A stretch of DNA of 64,000 nucleotides from SZUA-442 sp963753185. GTDB lineage: Bacteria; Actinomycetota; Acidimicrobiia; Spongiisociales; UBA5794. Below the pieces are notes generated by a model, which saw only the letters and a list, made by a program, of their open reading frames with translations, was not told the origin of the DNA and ran no database searches. The stretch lies in contig CAVWBO010000007.1 in the NCBI GenBank assembly GCA_963753185.1, positions 2,294,001-2,358,000 on the forward strand, given 5' to 3'. Positions 8,751-17,904 of this stretch are shown one piece after another. Made by a program: the position numbers and the translations under genes. How positions within the stretch are numbered: position 1 is the first letter of the stretch; each line of letters begins with the position of its first letter.

Positions 8751-9776
8751 TCAGCCAAGCCCGGCGGCCGATGCGACGGCGCTGGCGATGGCGGGGACCG
8801 GGTCCGGCAACACCAGGTCCCGTGTCGCTGTCGCAGGATCCTTCAGGCCGTGACCCGTCACCGTGCACACGACGACGCCCTCTGGCAGTTCGGTGCGGTA
8901 TTTCATGATCCCCGCGACACCGGCGGCGGACGCCGGTTCACAGAAGACCCCTACGGATGCGGCGAGGAGTCGATACGCATCGAGGATCTCCTCGTCGGTG
9001 ACGGCGTCGATCCTCCCACCGGACTCGTCGCGAGCGGCAATGGCTCCGTCCCATGAGGCGGGATTGCCGATGCGGATCGCGGTGGCGATCGTCTCCGGCT
9101 CGTCGAACACTTCACCGAACACGATGGGTGCGGCGCCCTCTGCCTGGAAGCCCCACATCGCGGGTGCCGTCCGCGCCTCTGTGTATCCCTTCCAATGCGC
9201 GGTGATGTTGCCGGCATTCCCGACGGGTAGGGCATGGACGGCGGGCGCGCCGCCGAGGGCATCGATGATCTCGAACGCAGCCGTCTTCTGGGCCTCGATC
9301 CGATAGGGGTTCACCGAATTGACGAGCTCGACGTCGAACTCGACCGCGAGGTCCCTGACGATGCGAAGCGCGTCGTCGAAGTTCCCCTCGATGGGCACCA
9401 CCGTTGCACCGTGGACGAGTGCCTGTGCGAGCTTTCCCGCCGCGATCCTTCCGGCGGGGAGGACCACGATGCAGCCGATCCCCGCCCGCCCCGCGTAGGC
9501 GGCCGCCGAGGCGGACGTGTTGCCGGTTGAGGCACACGCCACGGCACGCGCACCCGCTTCGACCGCCTTGGACACGGCGAGGGTCATTCCCCGGTCCTTG
9601 AAGGATCCCGTCGGGTTCATCCCCTCGAACTTGAGGAGGACCTCCCGATCGACGATGGCCGATACGGCGGGTGCCGGGATGAGCGGGGTGCCGCCTTCGA
9701 GGAGCGACACGACCGGGGTGTCGTCCGTCACCGGGAGCCGGTCCCTGAACTCCTCGATGACTCCTCGCCAGGTCAC
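8751..9776 (-). CDS. thrC: Threonine synthase
   Basis: PLP enzyme that converts O-phosphohomoserine to threonine. The PLP lysine is Lys60 in NPTGSFKDRGM, and the phosphate-binding loop ALPVGNAGNITAHWKG is near 182-197. The 341 residues fit the short actinobacterial/Bacillus type. The GTG start overlaps the hom stop by four bases (GTGA), which makes hom-thrC a coupled pair. No thrB follows within the window. Confidence 0.96.
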   Translation of the reverse strand: MTWRGVIEEFRDRLPVTDDTPVVSLLEGGTPLIPAPAVSAIVDREVLLKFEGMNPTGSFKDRGMTLAVSKAVEAGARAVACASTGNTSASAAAYAGRAGIGCIVVLPAGRIAAGKLAQALVHGATVVPIEGNFDDALRIVRDLAVEFDVELVNSVNPYRIEAQKTAAFEIIDALGGAPAVHALPVGNAGNITAHWKGYTEARTAPAMWGFQAEGAAPIVFGEVFDEPETIATAIRIGNPASWDGAIAARDESGGRIDAVTDEEILDAYRLLAASVGVFCEPASAAGVAGIMKYRTELPEGVVVCTVTGHGLKDPATATRDLVLPDPVPAIASAVASAAGLG

Positions 9777-11062
9777 GTCGCGTCGCCGAGGACCCTGATG
9801 ACGGATGCCACCTCGATCACGTCGTCGAGGGCCCGGAGGTTCGCAACCGCGGCACGCTGGTCGCGTTCCATGGCGCGATGGGTGACGATCACGAGGGACG
9901 CCTCGTGCTCAGCCCCCTCCTGCCACACGGACCGGATCGAGACACCTGCATCCCCGAAGACCGACGCGATCCTGGCGAGGACGCCGGGGCGATCCTGGAC
10001 GAGCAGTCGCACGTACCGGGCTGTCGACACATCCTCGAACGGGACGATGTCGCCAGGAGAGAACCGGATTCGCGGGGCAACCTGGGCTCCGGCGAGCATC
10101 TCCCGCGCGGCGTCGATCACATCGCCCAGGACAGCCGTTGCCGTGGGCTCGCCGCCGGCACCGGGGCCAGCGAACAGCAGCGAATCGATCGACGGACCCT
10201 CGATGAACACTGCATTCGTCGCCCCGCGAATGGCAGCGAGCGGATGATCCGTCGGGATGAGGGCAGGGTGGACTCGTGCGCTGATACCTGCGGGTGTGCG
10301 TTCGCACACCGCGATCAGCTTCACGGCGTACCCGAACTCCGCAGCGAACCCGATGTCGACGGCCTCGATCGACTCGATCCCCTCGCGGTAGACGTCATCG
10401 AGCCCCGTCCAGGTACCGAACGCGAGCGAGGCGAGGATCGCAGCTTTCGCAGCCGAGTCGGCCCCTGACACGTCGGCGGTGGGATCCGGTTCCGCGTATC
10501 CGAGTACCTGTGCACCCGACAGCGCATCGGCGTACGACTCCCCGAACTCGGCCATCTGCGTGAGGATGTGGTTGGTGGTGCCGTTCACGATCCCCAGGAC
10601 GCGAGTGATCGACTCGCCCGCGAGCGTCTCGGACAGGGGCCGGATGATCGGGATACCGCCACCGACGGAGGCCTCGAACAGAAGGGGCACCCCGGCGCGT
10701 TCAGCAGCGGCGATGAGCTCGGGTCCACGCGCTGCGATCAGCTCCTTGTTGGCCGAGACGACAGGTTTCCCGAGCTGGATCGCTGCGAGGATCAGGTCTC
10801 CGGCAGGGTCGCGACCACCCATGACCTCGACGATCAGGTCGACGCTCGGGTCGTTGACGACGGCGAAGGGGTCGTCGGTGAGGAGACCATCGGACACCGG
10901 GAACTTCCGCTCTCGATGGATGTCGCGCACACCGATCCTGCGGACATCGAAGGTGAGGCCCGTCTTGAGCGCGATTGCAGCCGAGTCGCCTATCAGCCGG
11001 CGCACGAGCGCGCCACCGACGGTTCCAGCGCCCAGCAGGCCGATTCCAATCGTTCGTTCCAT
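9773..11062 (-). CDS. hom: Homoserine dehydrogenase
   Basis: Reduces aspartate semialdehyde to homoserine with NAD(P)H, at the branch to threonine and methionine. It has an N-terminal Rossmann motif GLLGAGTVGGAL (8-19), the catalytic domain with VNGTTNHIL near 160, and a C-terminal ACT domain (DRPGVLARIASVFGDAGVSI, about 353-372) for feedback control by threonine. There is no Shine-Dalgarno; TATCGT lies eight bases before the ATG, so the message is probably leaderless. Divergent from the M23 gene that follows. Confidence 0.97.
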   Translation of the reverse strand: MERTIGIGLLGAGTVGGALVRRLIGDSAAIALKTGLTFDVRRIGVRDIHRERKFPVSDGLLTDDPFAVVNDPSVDLIVEVMGGRDPAGDLILAAIQLGKPVVSANKELIAARGPELIAAAERAGVPLLFEASVGGGIPIIRPLSETLAGESITRVLGIVNGTTNHILTQMAEFGESYADALSGAQVLGYAEPDPTADVSGADSAAKAAILASLAFGTWTGLDDVYREGIESIEAVDIGFAAEFGYAVKLIAVCERTPAGISARVHPALIPTDHPLAAIRGATNAVFIEGPSIDSLLFAGPGAGGEPTATAVLGDVIDAAREMLAGAQVAPRIRFSPGDIVPFEDVSTARYVRLLVQDRPGVLARIASVFGDAGVSIRSVWQEGAEHEASLVIVTHRAMERDQRAAVANLRALDDVIEVASVIRVLGDAT

Positions 11063-11070
11063 GTCGGGCG

Positions 11071-11076
11071 ACGATA
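11071..11076 (-). promoter_or_regulatory. Candidate -10 box of hom (leaderless)
   Basis: TATCGT on the minus strand, eight bases before the hom ATG, which places the expected transcription start at the start codon. Confidence 0.5.
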
Positions 11077-11175
11077 GCCGTGGGCACGCCGCTCCCGACC
11101 GCGAAGCCCCACCCCGGGCGGAGCATCCACGATGGGCACTTCAGGTTTCGGTGCTTCCTGCCGTTACCACTACGC

Positions 11176-12645
11176 ATGGGGATGGATCGCTATCGGCTGG
11201 GCGCGATGCTCGTGTCGGTCGTCGTCGTCGCGACGGCGATCGTCACCGGTCCCGCGTACGCCGATGATCACGACCTCCCGGACGTCACGACCGTCACGAC
11301 CACTGTCGACACGCCGGACACGACCACTGCTGACACGCCGGACACGACCACTGTCGACACGCCGGCCGCGACCGAGGCCGATGTCACCCCAGACACGATC
11401 GAGACCGTCGCCCCGGCACCCGGGCCACGGCGCACCTTCGTGCCCGTGAAGCGCTACAACGTCCTCAGGAAACTCGTCTTCCCCGTCGTCGGGCTCTCCA
11501 AGTACTGGTCCGGATTCGGCGATTGCCGCGACAACTGCACGCGGGAGCACCACGGCATCGACATCGTCTCCTATGGGTACAAGGGCCTGCCCATCGTCGC
11601 CGCCCACGACGGAACGGTCACCACGGTCACGTACGACGAGGGCAACGCCGGCTGCTCAGTCCGGATCCGCGGGAAGGATCGCTGGGAGACCCGGTACTAC
11701 CACCTCAACAACGACTTCCCGGGGACCGACGTGATTGGAGCGCCGTGCCCGGCTCCCGGCATCGAGGTCGGCACCGAGGTCGTCGCGGGTCAGATCATCG
11801 GGTACATGGGTGACAGCGGCAACTCCGAGCACACCGTGCCTCACCTTCACTTCGAACTCCGGAACAGGTCGGGATACCCGATCGACCCGTACCGGTCATT
11901 GAAGAAGGCGGCACGGGTTTCGTACGAGTGGCTGCCCGGAGATCCGCAGACAGCGACGATGCGGCTGTCGGAGGCCTCCCATACCTCGGCACGGATCCTC
12001 ACCATCATCCCTGCCGACGAGATGCACCGCCTGGGTGCCAGCGAGGCGGGAGCCACCTTCCTCGAGAGCCCTTTGCTCGCCATCGATCGGGCTGATCCCA
12101 CGCCGGCGATTTCGGAGATCAAGAGGCTGGCGCCCGAGCGGATCCTGATCATGCACGACGACCCTGCCCGCTGGTTGGAGCAGCTCGCTCGGCCGCTCGC
12201 ACCAATCGTCGCCCGCTGGGAGATCCCAGACCCCGATGCGCCTCCACCAGGGCTGACGCCTGACGCCGTGGAGCCCGTGCCCTTCGAGTACAACCCTCCC
12301 GATCGCTTCACCACCGTCATCGCGGGCGTCGTCGACCGGATCCATAGGTCACGTGTGGAGACATTCGAGGCATTCGCCTTCGACCACCTCTCGATCGTCC
12401 TGACGTCAGAGACGTGGGCGCCGCACGGAATCGGCGAGCCATCGCGCAGCTGGCCTGGCAAGGGCGCAGACGAGACCCTGCTGTGGTGGCCGACGGGCTC
12501 GGGCTGGGTGGGAACGTCGACCATCGAGGAAGCGCCACATCCCGGTGTCGCGTACGTCACGGAGAAGCTCGCCCAGCCCCAGACACTGAACTTCCTCTCC
12601 AGCCTCGCCGAGCTGCCCCCGTACCCCGTGTGGAGGTCCTCCTGA
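11176..12645 (+). CDS. Secreted M23 (LytM-like) peptidase with CWB2-like C-terminal region
   Basis: A 489-residue exported protein. It has a signal peptide ending near PAYADD, a Thr/Asp/Pro linker with 8-residue repeats (VDTPDTTT), and an M23 domain near residues 95-250 holding the first zinc motif HHGID and the second PHLHFE, so it is likely an active murein endopeptidase. The following region (SPLLAIDRADPTPAISEIKR, then a predicted strand near ERILIMHDD) resembles degenerate cell-wall-binding repeat 2 modules; that part is inference. The ATG chosen gives a proper signal peptide; a second ATG lies two codons later. It is a paralogue of the next gene. Confidence 0.85.
   Translation: MGMDRYRLGAMLVSVVVVATAIVTGPAYADDHDLPDVTTVTTTVDTPDTTTADTPDTTTVDTPAATEADVTPDTIETVAPAPGPRRTFVPVKRYNVLRKLVFPVVGLSKYWSGFGDCRDNCTREHHGIDIVSYGYKGLPIVAAHDGTVTTVTYDEGNAGCSVRIRGKDRWETRYYHLNNDFPGTDVIGAPCPAPGIEVGTEVVAGQIIGYMGDSGNSEHTVPHLHFELRNRSGYPIDPYRSLKKAARVSYEWLPGDPQTATMRLSEASHTSARILTIIPADEMHRLGASEAGATFLESPLLAIDRADPTPAISEIKRLAPERILIMHDDPARWLEQLARPLAPIVARWEIPDPDAPPPGLTPDAVEPVPFEYNPPDRFTTVIAGVVDRIHRSRVETFEAFAFDHLSIVLTSETWAPHGIGEPSRSWPGKGADETLLWWPTGSGWVGTSTIEEAPHPGVAYVTEKLAQPQTLNFLSSLAELPPYPVWRSS
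11305..11365 (+). repeat. 24-bp tandem repeat in the linker of the M23 peptidase
   Basis: Two and a half copies of a 24-base unit that encodes (V/A)DTPDTTT. The unit is in frame, so copy number changes would only alter the length of the extracellular linker. Confidence 0.85.
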
Positions 12646-12699
12646 CCACACATGGCCTGACGGACAACCGCTGAGCTCGCACTCACCCGTGTGCCAACG

Positions 12700-12705
12700 T
12701 ATGCT
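12700..12705 (+). promoter_or_regulatory. Candidate -10 box of the second M23 gene (leaderless)
   Basis: TATGCT ends six bases before the ATG at 12712. This supports that ATG as the true start rather than a GTG 21 bases upstream. Confidence 0.5.
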
Positions 12706-12711
12706 CGGTGG

Positions 12712-14112
12712 ATGACGTCTCGGCATCGATCCGGTCGGATCATGACCATCCTCTCCATCGCATTGCTCGCCCTGATGGGGTCGGCGAACGCGGCCGAAGC
12801 GACCGAGGGCGTCGATGGCGACGCCTCCGGATCGGTCGATGGCCTGGTCGGCGAAGCCGCATTCGATCCGACCGATCCGCTCCAGATCCTCCGTCCGCTC
12901 GTGTTCCCCGTGGTCGGCACGAGTTCGTTCTCCCCCACTTTCGGGGCGTGCAGGGACGGGTGCACGCGCCTGCACGAGGGCAACGACATCATGACCTTCG
13001 GGTGGAAGGGCGTACCCGTGGTGGCAGCCCACGATGGCCTGGTCACATGGGCGCACGTTGGGGGCGACCTTGCCGGGTGCGGAGTCGTCATCACGGCGGA
13101 CGATGGCTGGTCCACGGTGTACACCCACCTCAACACGGATCTGCCTGGCACGGACGTCGACGATGCCCCGTGTCTCGCCCCTGGCGTCGAAGTCGGCGCG
13201 GTGCTGTCGGCGGGTACGGTCATCGGATGGGTCGGCGATGCCGGGAACGCGGAGGACACACCGCCCCACCTCCACTTCGAGATTCGGCATCCGAGCGGCA
13301 TCGCTGTCGACCCCTGGATCTCCCTCATCGAAGCAGAGCGAATCGATCACCATTGGATCGACGCCTCCGACCTCGCCACGGTGGCCAGGGCAATGCACAC
13401 CGAAGCCCGCACCATCTACGTGGTCTCCGTCGATGTGCTCGCGTCGCTGGCCGACACCGATACCGCACAAGCGACCTACGACGCCCCGTTGATCCCCTAC
13501 GACCCGAATGATCCGGGGACGGTCCTCGACGCCGTGCGCGCCTACGGTCCGGAACGGATCATCTTGTTCACAGGCGACGGGTCGTCGGAGTTCATCTCCG
13601 ATCTCGTCACCGTGGCACCCATCGTTGCGATCGTGCGAGTGGGCGATGAAATCGCCGAGGTTGACACCAGTGTGATCGCTCCCGCTGACGCCGGCGTGAG
13701 CGCGGATCCGATCGTGGAGGTCCCTGAGGTTCCTGCGACTAACCACGAGCCCATCGAGAGCGAAACGGTCGTGATCCTCGCCATGAAGGGGTCTGTTCCG
13801 AAGCAGATCGCCCAACACCTCGATGGCGTACCTGTGATCGTGCTGTCGGGCCGAGACGCAGACGTCGAGGCCGGTTTGAGCGTCACAGGAAAGCCCGACG
13901 ACAACGCGAATCGAAATGGTCTGTGGTGGCTCACCGCCGACGGTTGGCGGATGACGGAATCGATGGATGACCGTCCGGCGCAACCGATGGCATATGTGAC
14001 CTCACCCAATGCCAGGCCGTGGACGCTCGCGTTCGTGACGAGCTCGGCGGCGGCGCCGCCCATGCCCCTCTGGCATCATCAGCCGACGTCCTTCGCAACC
14101 AGGTCCCGATAG
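12712..14112 (+). CDS. Secreted M23 (LytM-like) peptidase, second tandem copy
   Basis: A 466-residue paralogue of the preceding gene. It has a signal peptide (about 10-28, ending ANAAEA), the M23 motifs HEGND and PHLHFE in matching positions, and a C-terminal region with two CWB2-like stretches (APLIPYDPNDPGTVLDAVRA, and a second after PKQIAQHLDGVPVIVLSG). The first motif reads HxxxD as in active enzymes. It lacks the Thr-rich linker of the first copy. The 3' end runs 34 bases into the convergent lysA gene. Confidence 0.85.
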   Translation: MTSRHRSGRIMTILSIALLALMGSANAAEATEGVDGDASGSVDGLVGEAAFDPTDPLQILRPLVFPVVGTSSFSPTFGACRDGCTRLHEGNDIMTFGWKGVPVVAAHDGLVTWAHVGGDLAGCGVVITADDGWSTVYTHLNTDLPGTDVDDAPCLAPGVEVGAVLSAGTVIGWVGDAGNAEDTPPHLHFEIRHPSGIAVDPWISLIEAERIDHHWIDASDLATVARAMHTEARTIYVVSVDVLASLADTDTAQATYDAPLIPYDPNDPGTVLDAVRAYGPERIILFTGDGSSEFISDLVTVAPIVAIVRVGDEIAEVDTSVIAPADAGVSADPIVEVPEVPATNHEPIESETVVILAMKGSVPKQIAQHLDGVPVIVLSGRDADVEAGLSVTGKPDDNANRNGLWWLTADGWRMTESMDDRPAQPMAYVTSPNARPWTLAFVTSSAAAPPMPLWHHQPTSFATRSR

Positions 14113-15353
14113 CTCTCGCGCTCGACGACGACTCGTGCCGTTCCTTGTCGTGCGAAGATGACCGCGGGACGAGGCACCTTGTTGTAGTTCGAGCCCATGG
14201 AGTGGCCGTAAGCGCCTGTGACCGGCGTCACGAGGATGTCCCCGACGCTGGCATCGGCAGGAAGCCGTGCGTCACGCACGATGAAGTCCCCCGACTCGCA
14301 GTGCTTCCCGACGATTCGCACGGCCTTCGGTCGCTCGGCTCCGACAGCCCTCGCGAGGAACGCCTCGTATCCGCTGCCGTAGAGGACGGGTCGAGGATTG
14401 TCGGACATCCCGCCGTCCACTGCGACGTATGTGCGCGTTCGGGGGATGTCCTTGATCGTGCCGATCGTGTACGCCGTGACGGCGGCGCCCGCGACGATGG
14501 AACGCCCTGGCTCGGCGGTGATCCTGGCGGTGATCCCCGCCTCGGCAACGGCATCGTGGACGACCCTCCCCCACTCTGCTATCGATGGGCTTACCTCACC
14601 GCCGACGTAGGCCACACCGAGTCCTCCGCCAATCGAGACCTCCTCGACGTCCGCGCCCGCGATGAACGGCGCGATCGCTGCGATCGCCCTTGCGAAGGAG
14701 GACACGTCGAAGACCTGGCTTCCAACGTGGACATGGAATCCCGCGAGTGTCATCGCCGGCGATCGTTCGATCGCCTCGATGGCGCGGTCCGCGATGCCGT
14801 CAGCCATCGGGAACCCGAACTTCGAATCGATTGCACCGGTCTGGAGGTACTCGTGCGTGTGTGCCTCGATGCCCGGATTGAGCCGTAGGAGAACCCGAAC
14901 GGGGGCGGAAGCCGGTACGAGGGACCGGATTCGATCGATCTCATCGAATGAGTCGACCACGATCCGACCGATGTCCTCCTCGATCGCGTACGCGAGCTCC
15001 TCATCGGATTTGTTGTTGCCGTGCAGGACGATGCGAGACCCCGGCACGCCGGCAGCACGAGCGACGAACAGCTCGCCCCCCGTAGCGACGTCGATGTCCA
15101 TTCCAGCATCATGCGCGAGGCGCGCCATTGCCTTGCACAGGAAGGCCTTCGATGCGTATGCGACGCCGGCGGGGAACGCGGCGACCGCCTCGTGGCACCT
15201 GTCGACGAGATGCTGCTCGTCATACACGAACAGTGGTGTGCCGAAGCGTTCGGTGAGCTCGATGACGTCGCATCCCCCGATGTGGAGCGTGTCCCCGGGA
15301 TGGCTCGCCCCAGACGGCAAGAGGTGCAGCGGGACCGGCCCTCCCGCGATCAC
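14079..15353 (-). CDS. lysA: Diaminopimelate decarboxylase
   Basis: PLP fold-type III enzyme that decarboxylates meso-diaminopimelate to lysine. The PLP lysine is Lys69 in YASKAFLCKA; the glycine-rich phosphate loop GGGLGVAY, the EPGRS motif and the active-site CESGDF segment are all present. Starting at the GTG that overlaps the argS stop (ATGTGA) gives 424 residues, the usual length; longer readings enter argS. The argS-lysA order is typical of Actinomycetota, where hom and thrC usually follow. Here two M23 genes separate lysA from hom-thrC. Confidence 0.96.
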   Translation of the reverse strand: MIAGGPVPLHLLPSGASHPGDTLHIGGCDVIELTERFGTPLFVYDEQHLVDRCHEAVAAFPAGVAYASKAFLCKAMARLAHDAGMDIDVATGGELFVARAAGVPGSRIVLHGNNKSDEELAYAIEEDIGRIVVDSFDEIDRIRSLVPASAPVRVLLRLNPGIEAHTHEYLQTGAIDSKFGFPMADGIADRAIEAIERSPAMTLAGFHVHVGSQVFDVSSFARAIAAIAPFIAGADVEEVSIGGGLGVAYVGGEVSPSIAEWGRVVHDAVAEAGITARITAEPGRSIVAGAAVTAYTIGTIKDIPRTRTYVAVDGGMSDNPRPVLYGSGYEAFLARAVGAERPKAVRIVGKHCESGDFIVRDARLPADASVGDILVTPVTGAYGHSMGSNYNKVPRPAVIFARQGTARVVVERESYRDLVAKDVG

Positions 15354-17125
15354 ATACGCTCCGGGACGTCGATGCCCAACAGATCGAGGAGGAGCGCAAG
15401 GGTGCGCAGGGTAGTGTCGACGAGCGTGAGCCACGATGCCTGACGCTGCCGATCGGGTTCATTGAGAATGTGGCACTGCTCGTAGAATCGGCTGAAGTCG
15501 GTGGCCACGTCGTACGCGTACTCGGCGATCACGTTTGGACCGCGGAGCTCGGCCGCCCGATCGAGGGTCTCCGGGAGGCGGACGAGCCTCAGCATGAGCC
15601 CACGTTCTGCAGCTACCGACGGGGCGACAACTGGCCCGGCCACGAGTTGGGCTTCCGCCGCCCTCCGGACGATCGATTTGATCCTGACCGCCGAGTACTG
15701 GAGGTACGGACCCGTCTTGCCCTCGAACGAGGAGAACCGATCGATATCGAAGACGTAGTTCGATGTGCGGTGGTTCGACAGATCTCCGAACTTGAGCGCC
15801 GCAAGCCCCACCATCCTCGCGATCTGCTCCTGCTCGTCGGCGGGGTAGTCATCAGCGATGTGCGCCTCCCTCAGCCTGGACCGTGCAGCATCGGTGACGA
15901 GGTCGATCAGGTCGCCAAGGCGCAGCACGCCGCCTTCGCGCGTCTTGAACGGCTTGCCGTCCAAACCGTTCACGGTTCCGAAGCCGATGTGCTCGAGCGT
16001 CACATCCTCCTTCGCTATGCCTGCTCGCCGAGCGGCCCTGAAGACCTGTTCGAAGTGCAGTCCCTGGCGTGCGTCGACGACGTACAGGCCGACGTCCATC
16101 CCCATGTCCGTCACCCGCATGTCGATCGTTGCGAGGTCGGTCGTCGAGTAGAGGTAGGAACCGTCGGAGCGTGTGAGGAGCAGTGGGGGTAGCTCCTTTT
16201 TGTCCGTCGGCTCAGAGACATCGACGATCACCGCACCATCGCTCTCGCGTGCGATGCCCCTCGCGAGGAGGTCATCCACCATCGGCTGGAGGCGATCGTT
16301 GACGGTTGACTCCCCGTACCAGACATCGAACTCGACGCCCAGTTGCTGGAAGTCCTTCGTCTGCTCGGCGACGGACACGTCGTGGAAGTGCCTCCAGAGT
16401 GCGAGGTACCCCACCCTCCCGTTCTGGAGGTCGAAGGTCGCCCTTCGTGCCCGTTCCGCAACAGCGGGGTCCTCGGCACACCGACGGGTGATCGTCGGAT
16501 ACATGTCGGAGAGGTCGTCGAGTGTGACGGGCGAGTCCACGGGGTACGGACCGTCCGAGGCTGGGTCGTAGGCCTCGTCGAAGTACGGAAGGCCGGGCAT
16601 CCGATCCTCCAATTCGACGATGAGCTGGCCTATCGGCATGCCCCAGTCGCCCATGTGGATGTCCCCGATGACGCGGTGACCGAGGAACCGGAAGAGCCGC
16701 TTGATCGATTCCCCGATGACGGCCGCACGAAGGTGGCCGACGTGCAATGCCTTGGACATGTTCGGGCCGCCGTAATCGACGACCACCGTCGCAGCGGGAC
16801 TCAGCGCGGCCACCCCGAGCCTCGGATCGCCCGCCATCTCCGAGATGGTGGACCCGATGGTGTCGGGGCGAAGGACGATGTTGATGAATCCAGGGCCAGC
16901 GATGGACACCTCGGCGATGTCGGCGACCTCCACGCTCGCGACCACATCGGCTGCCAGCTCCCTCGGCTGTCGGCCGACCTGGGCCGCTGCCCCCATGGCA
17001 CCGTTGCACTGGAAGTCCGCGAGCTCCGGGCGCTGGGACGCAACGACCTCGCCGAAGGCCCGGTCGGCACCATGGGCTGCGAAGGCGTCGGCGAATCGCT
17101 CGGTGAGGGTGGATTGGATCGACAT
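15350..17125 (-). CDS. argS: Arginyl-tRNA synthetase
   Basis: Class I aminoacyl-tRNA synthetase that charges tRNA-Arg. It has the N-terminal additional domain (about 1-100), the HIGH-type motif HVGH (128-131) in SKALHVGHLR, and the C-terminal DALR anticodon-binding domain (about 470-591). Length 591 is normal. It overlaps lysA by four bases. A tRNA-Arg gene begins 67 bases upstream on the opposite strand. Confidence 0.97.
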   Translation of the reverse strand: MSIQSTLTERFADAFAAHGADRAFGEVVASQRPELADFQCNGAMGAAAQVGRQPRELAADVVASVEVADIAEVSIAGPGFINIVLRPDTIGSTISEMAGDPRLGVAALSPAATVVVDYGGPNMSKALHVGHLRAAVIGESIKRLFRFLGHRVIGDIHMGDWGMPIGQLIVELEDRMPGLPYFDEAYDPASDGPYPVDSPVTLDDLSDMYPTITRRCAEDPAVAERARRATFDLQNGRVGYLALWRHFHDVSVAEQTKDFQQLGVEFDVWYGESTVNDRLQPMVDDLLARGIARESDGAVIVDVSEPTDKKELPPLLLTRSDGSYLYSTTDLATIDMRVTDMGMDVGLYVVDARQGLHFEQVFRAARRAGIAKEDVTLEHIGFGTVNGLDGKPFKTREGGVLRLGDLIDLVTDAARSRLREAHIADDYPADEQEQIARMVGLAALKFGDLSNHRTSNYVFDIDRFSSFEGKTGPYLQYSAVRIKSIVRRAAEAQLVAGPVVAPSVAAERGLMLRLVRLPETLDRAAELRGPNVIAEYAYDVATDFSRFYEQCHILNEPDRQRQASWLTLVDTTLRTLALLLDLLGIDVPERM

Positions 17126-17178
17126 GGCCTCGCTCGGTCGGAATCCGCCGCCGAGGGCCGGTGGCGGATGGGCAAGGT

Positions 17179-17184
17179 TACAAT
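17179..17184 (+). promoter_or_regulatory. Candidate -10 box of tRNA-Arg
   Basis: TACAAT, ending eight bases before the mature tRNA 5' end. Confidence 0.5.
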
Positions 17185-17192
17185 CGGCGGGC

Positions 17193-17264
17193 GCCCCAGT
17201 AGCTCAGGGGATAGAGCATCGGCCTCCGGAGCCGGGAGCGCAGGTTCGAATCCTGCCTGGGGCA
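17193..17264 (+). tRNA. tRNA-Arg (anticodon CCG)
   Basis: A complete cloverleaf: acceptor GCCCCAG pairs with CTGGGGC and is followed by discriminator A; D-arm GCTC/GAGC; anticodon loop CTCCGGA with anticodon CCG; T-arm GCAGG-TTCGAAT-CCTGC. CCA is not encoded. It reads CGG codons. It is divergent from argS. Confidence 0.96.
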
Positions 17265-17285
17265 CGTGCGGCGCGGCTGATACCG

Positions 17286-17744
17286 CTACTGATCTTCGAG
17301 CGCTTCGCGGACGATGCGATTCACGAGCGCACCATCGAGGTCCTCTCCCGACTTCATCACAGCACCGATGACCTGTCCGACGGGCGTTGCCGATGTCGCA
17401 CCGAGATCGGCGATCGTCCGTTCGACGAGACTCCGGGTAGCAGTTTCGTCGAGCTTGACAGGGAGGTAGCGGGTCAGGTAGTCGATCTCGAACGCCAGTT
17501 CAGCCGCCTGCTGGGCACCTGCATCGCCCATGGCCTCGTACTCGACCCTCGACTTGTCGATCCGCTTCACGTAGGTGGATATGGTTGCGACGTACAGGTC
17601 GTCGTCGACGCCACCCGAGAACCCTGGGGCGGATTTGGCCATCGAGATCTCTGCCTGAACCGACCGAATGGCATTGAGCTTCGGCTTGTCCTTCGACTTC
17701 ATCGCCTCCGTCTGGTCGGCGGCGAGGCGTTCCTGGATCGTCAT
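17286..17744 (-). CDS. GatB/YqeY domain-containing protein
   Basis: A 152-residue stand-alone YqeY protein, related to the C-terminal tRNA-binding helical domain of GatB. It starts with IQERLAADQTEAMKSKDK, shows the LNAIRSVQAEI segment near 24-34 and LTRYLPVKL near 87-95, and ends with the conserved GALVNRIVREAL. The precise role is not established for the family. ATG start with GGAG upstream. It lies convergent to tRNA-Arg with a 21-base gap. Confidence 0.93.
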   Translation of the reverse strand: MTIQERLAADQTEAMKSKDKPKLNAIRSVQAEISMAKSAPGFSGGVDDDLYVATISTYVKRIDKSRVEYEAMGDAGAQQAAELAFEIDYLTRYLPVKLDETATRSLVERTIADLGATSATPVGQVIGAVMKSGEDLDGALVNRIVREALEDQ

Positions 17745-17843
17745 CTATGGCTCCGTCGATCGGCACCTGTGTGGCGAATCCTAGATATCGGGCGATCACC
17801 GTCGCCCTCGCACGATCGCCCTCTTTTTTGGATCGTTCGAGCC

Positions 17844-17860
17844 CTCCTGGGTTGCAGGAG
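17844..17860. promoter_or_regulatory. Hairpin in the yqeY/whiB divergent region
   Basis: CTCCTG-GGTTG-CAGGAG, a perfect 6-bp stem just upstream of the whiB -35 box. There is no U-tract on either side, so it looks more like a protein site than a terminator. Confidence 0.4.
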
Positions 17861-17871
17861 CCAAGAACCGT

Positions 17872-17904
17872 TTGACACTGCCGGAGGTTTGTGAAAAGCT
17901 TCAC
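17872..17904 (+). promoter_or_regulatory. Candidate whiB promoter with an inverted repeat
   Basis: A consensus -35 TTGACA at 17872-17877 is followed by GTGAA-AAGC-TTCAC (17891-17904), an inverted repeat that covers the place where the -10 should be. No good -10 is seen inside it. This suggests an operator and an activator- or repressor-controlled promoter. Confidence 0.45.

Noticed and set aside
10975..11175. Upstream extension of the first M23 gene
   Set aside because: It is antisense to hom and would destroy the signal peptide; the ATG at 11176 fits better.
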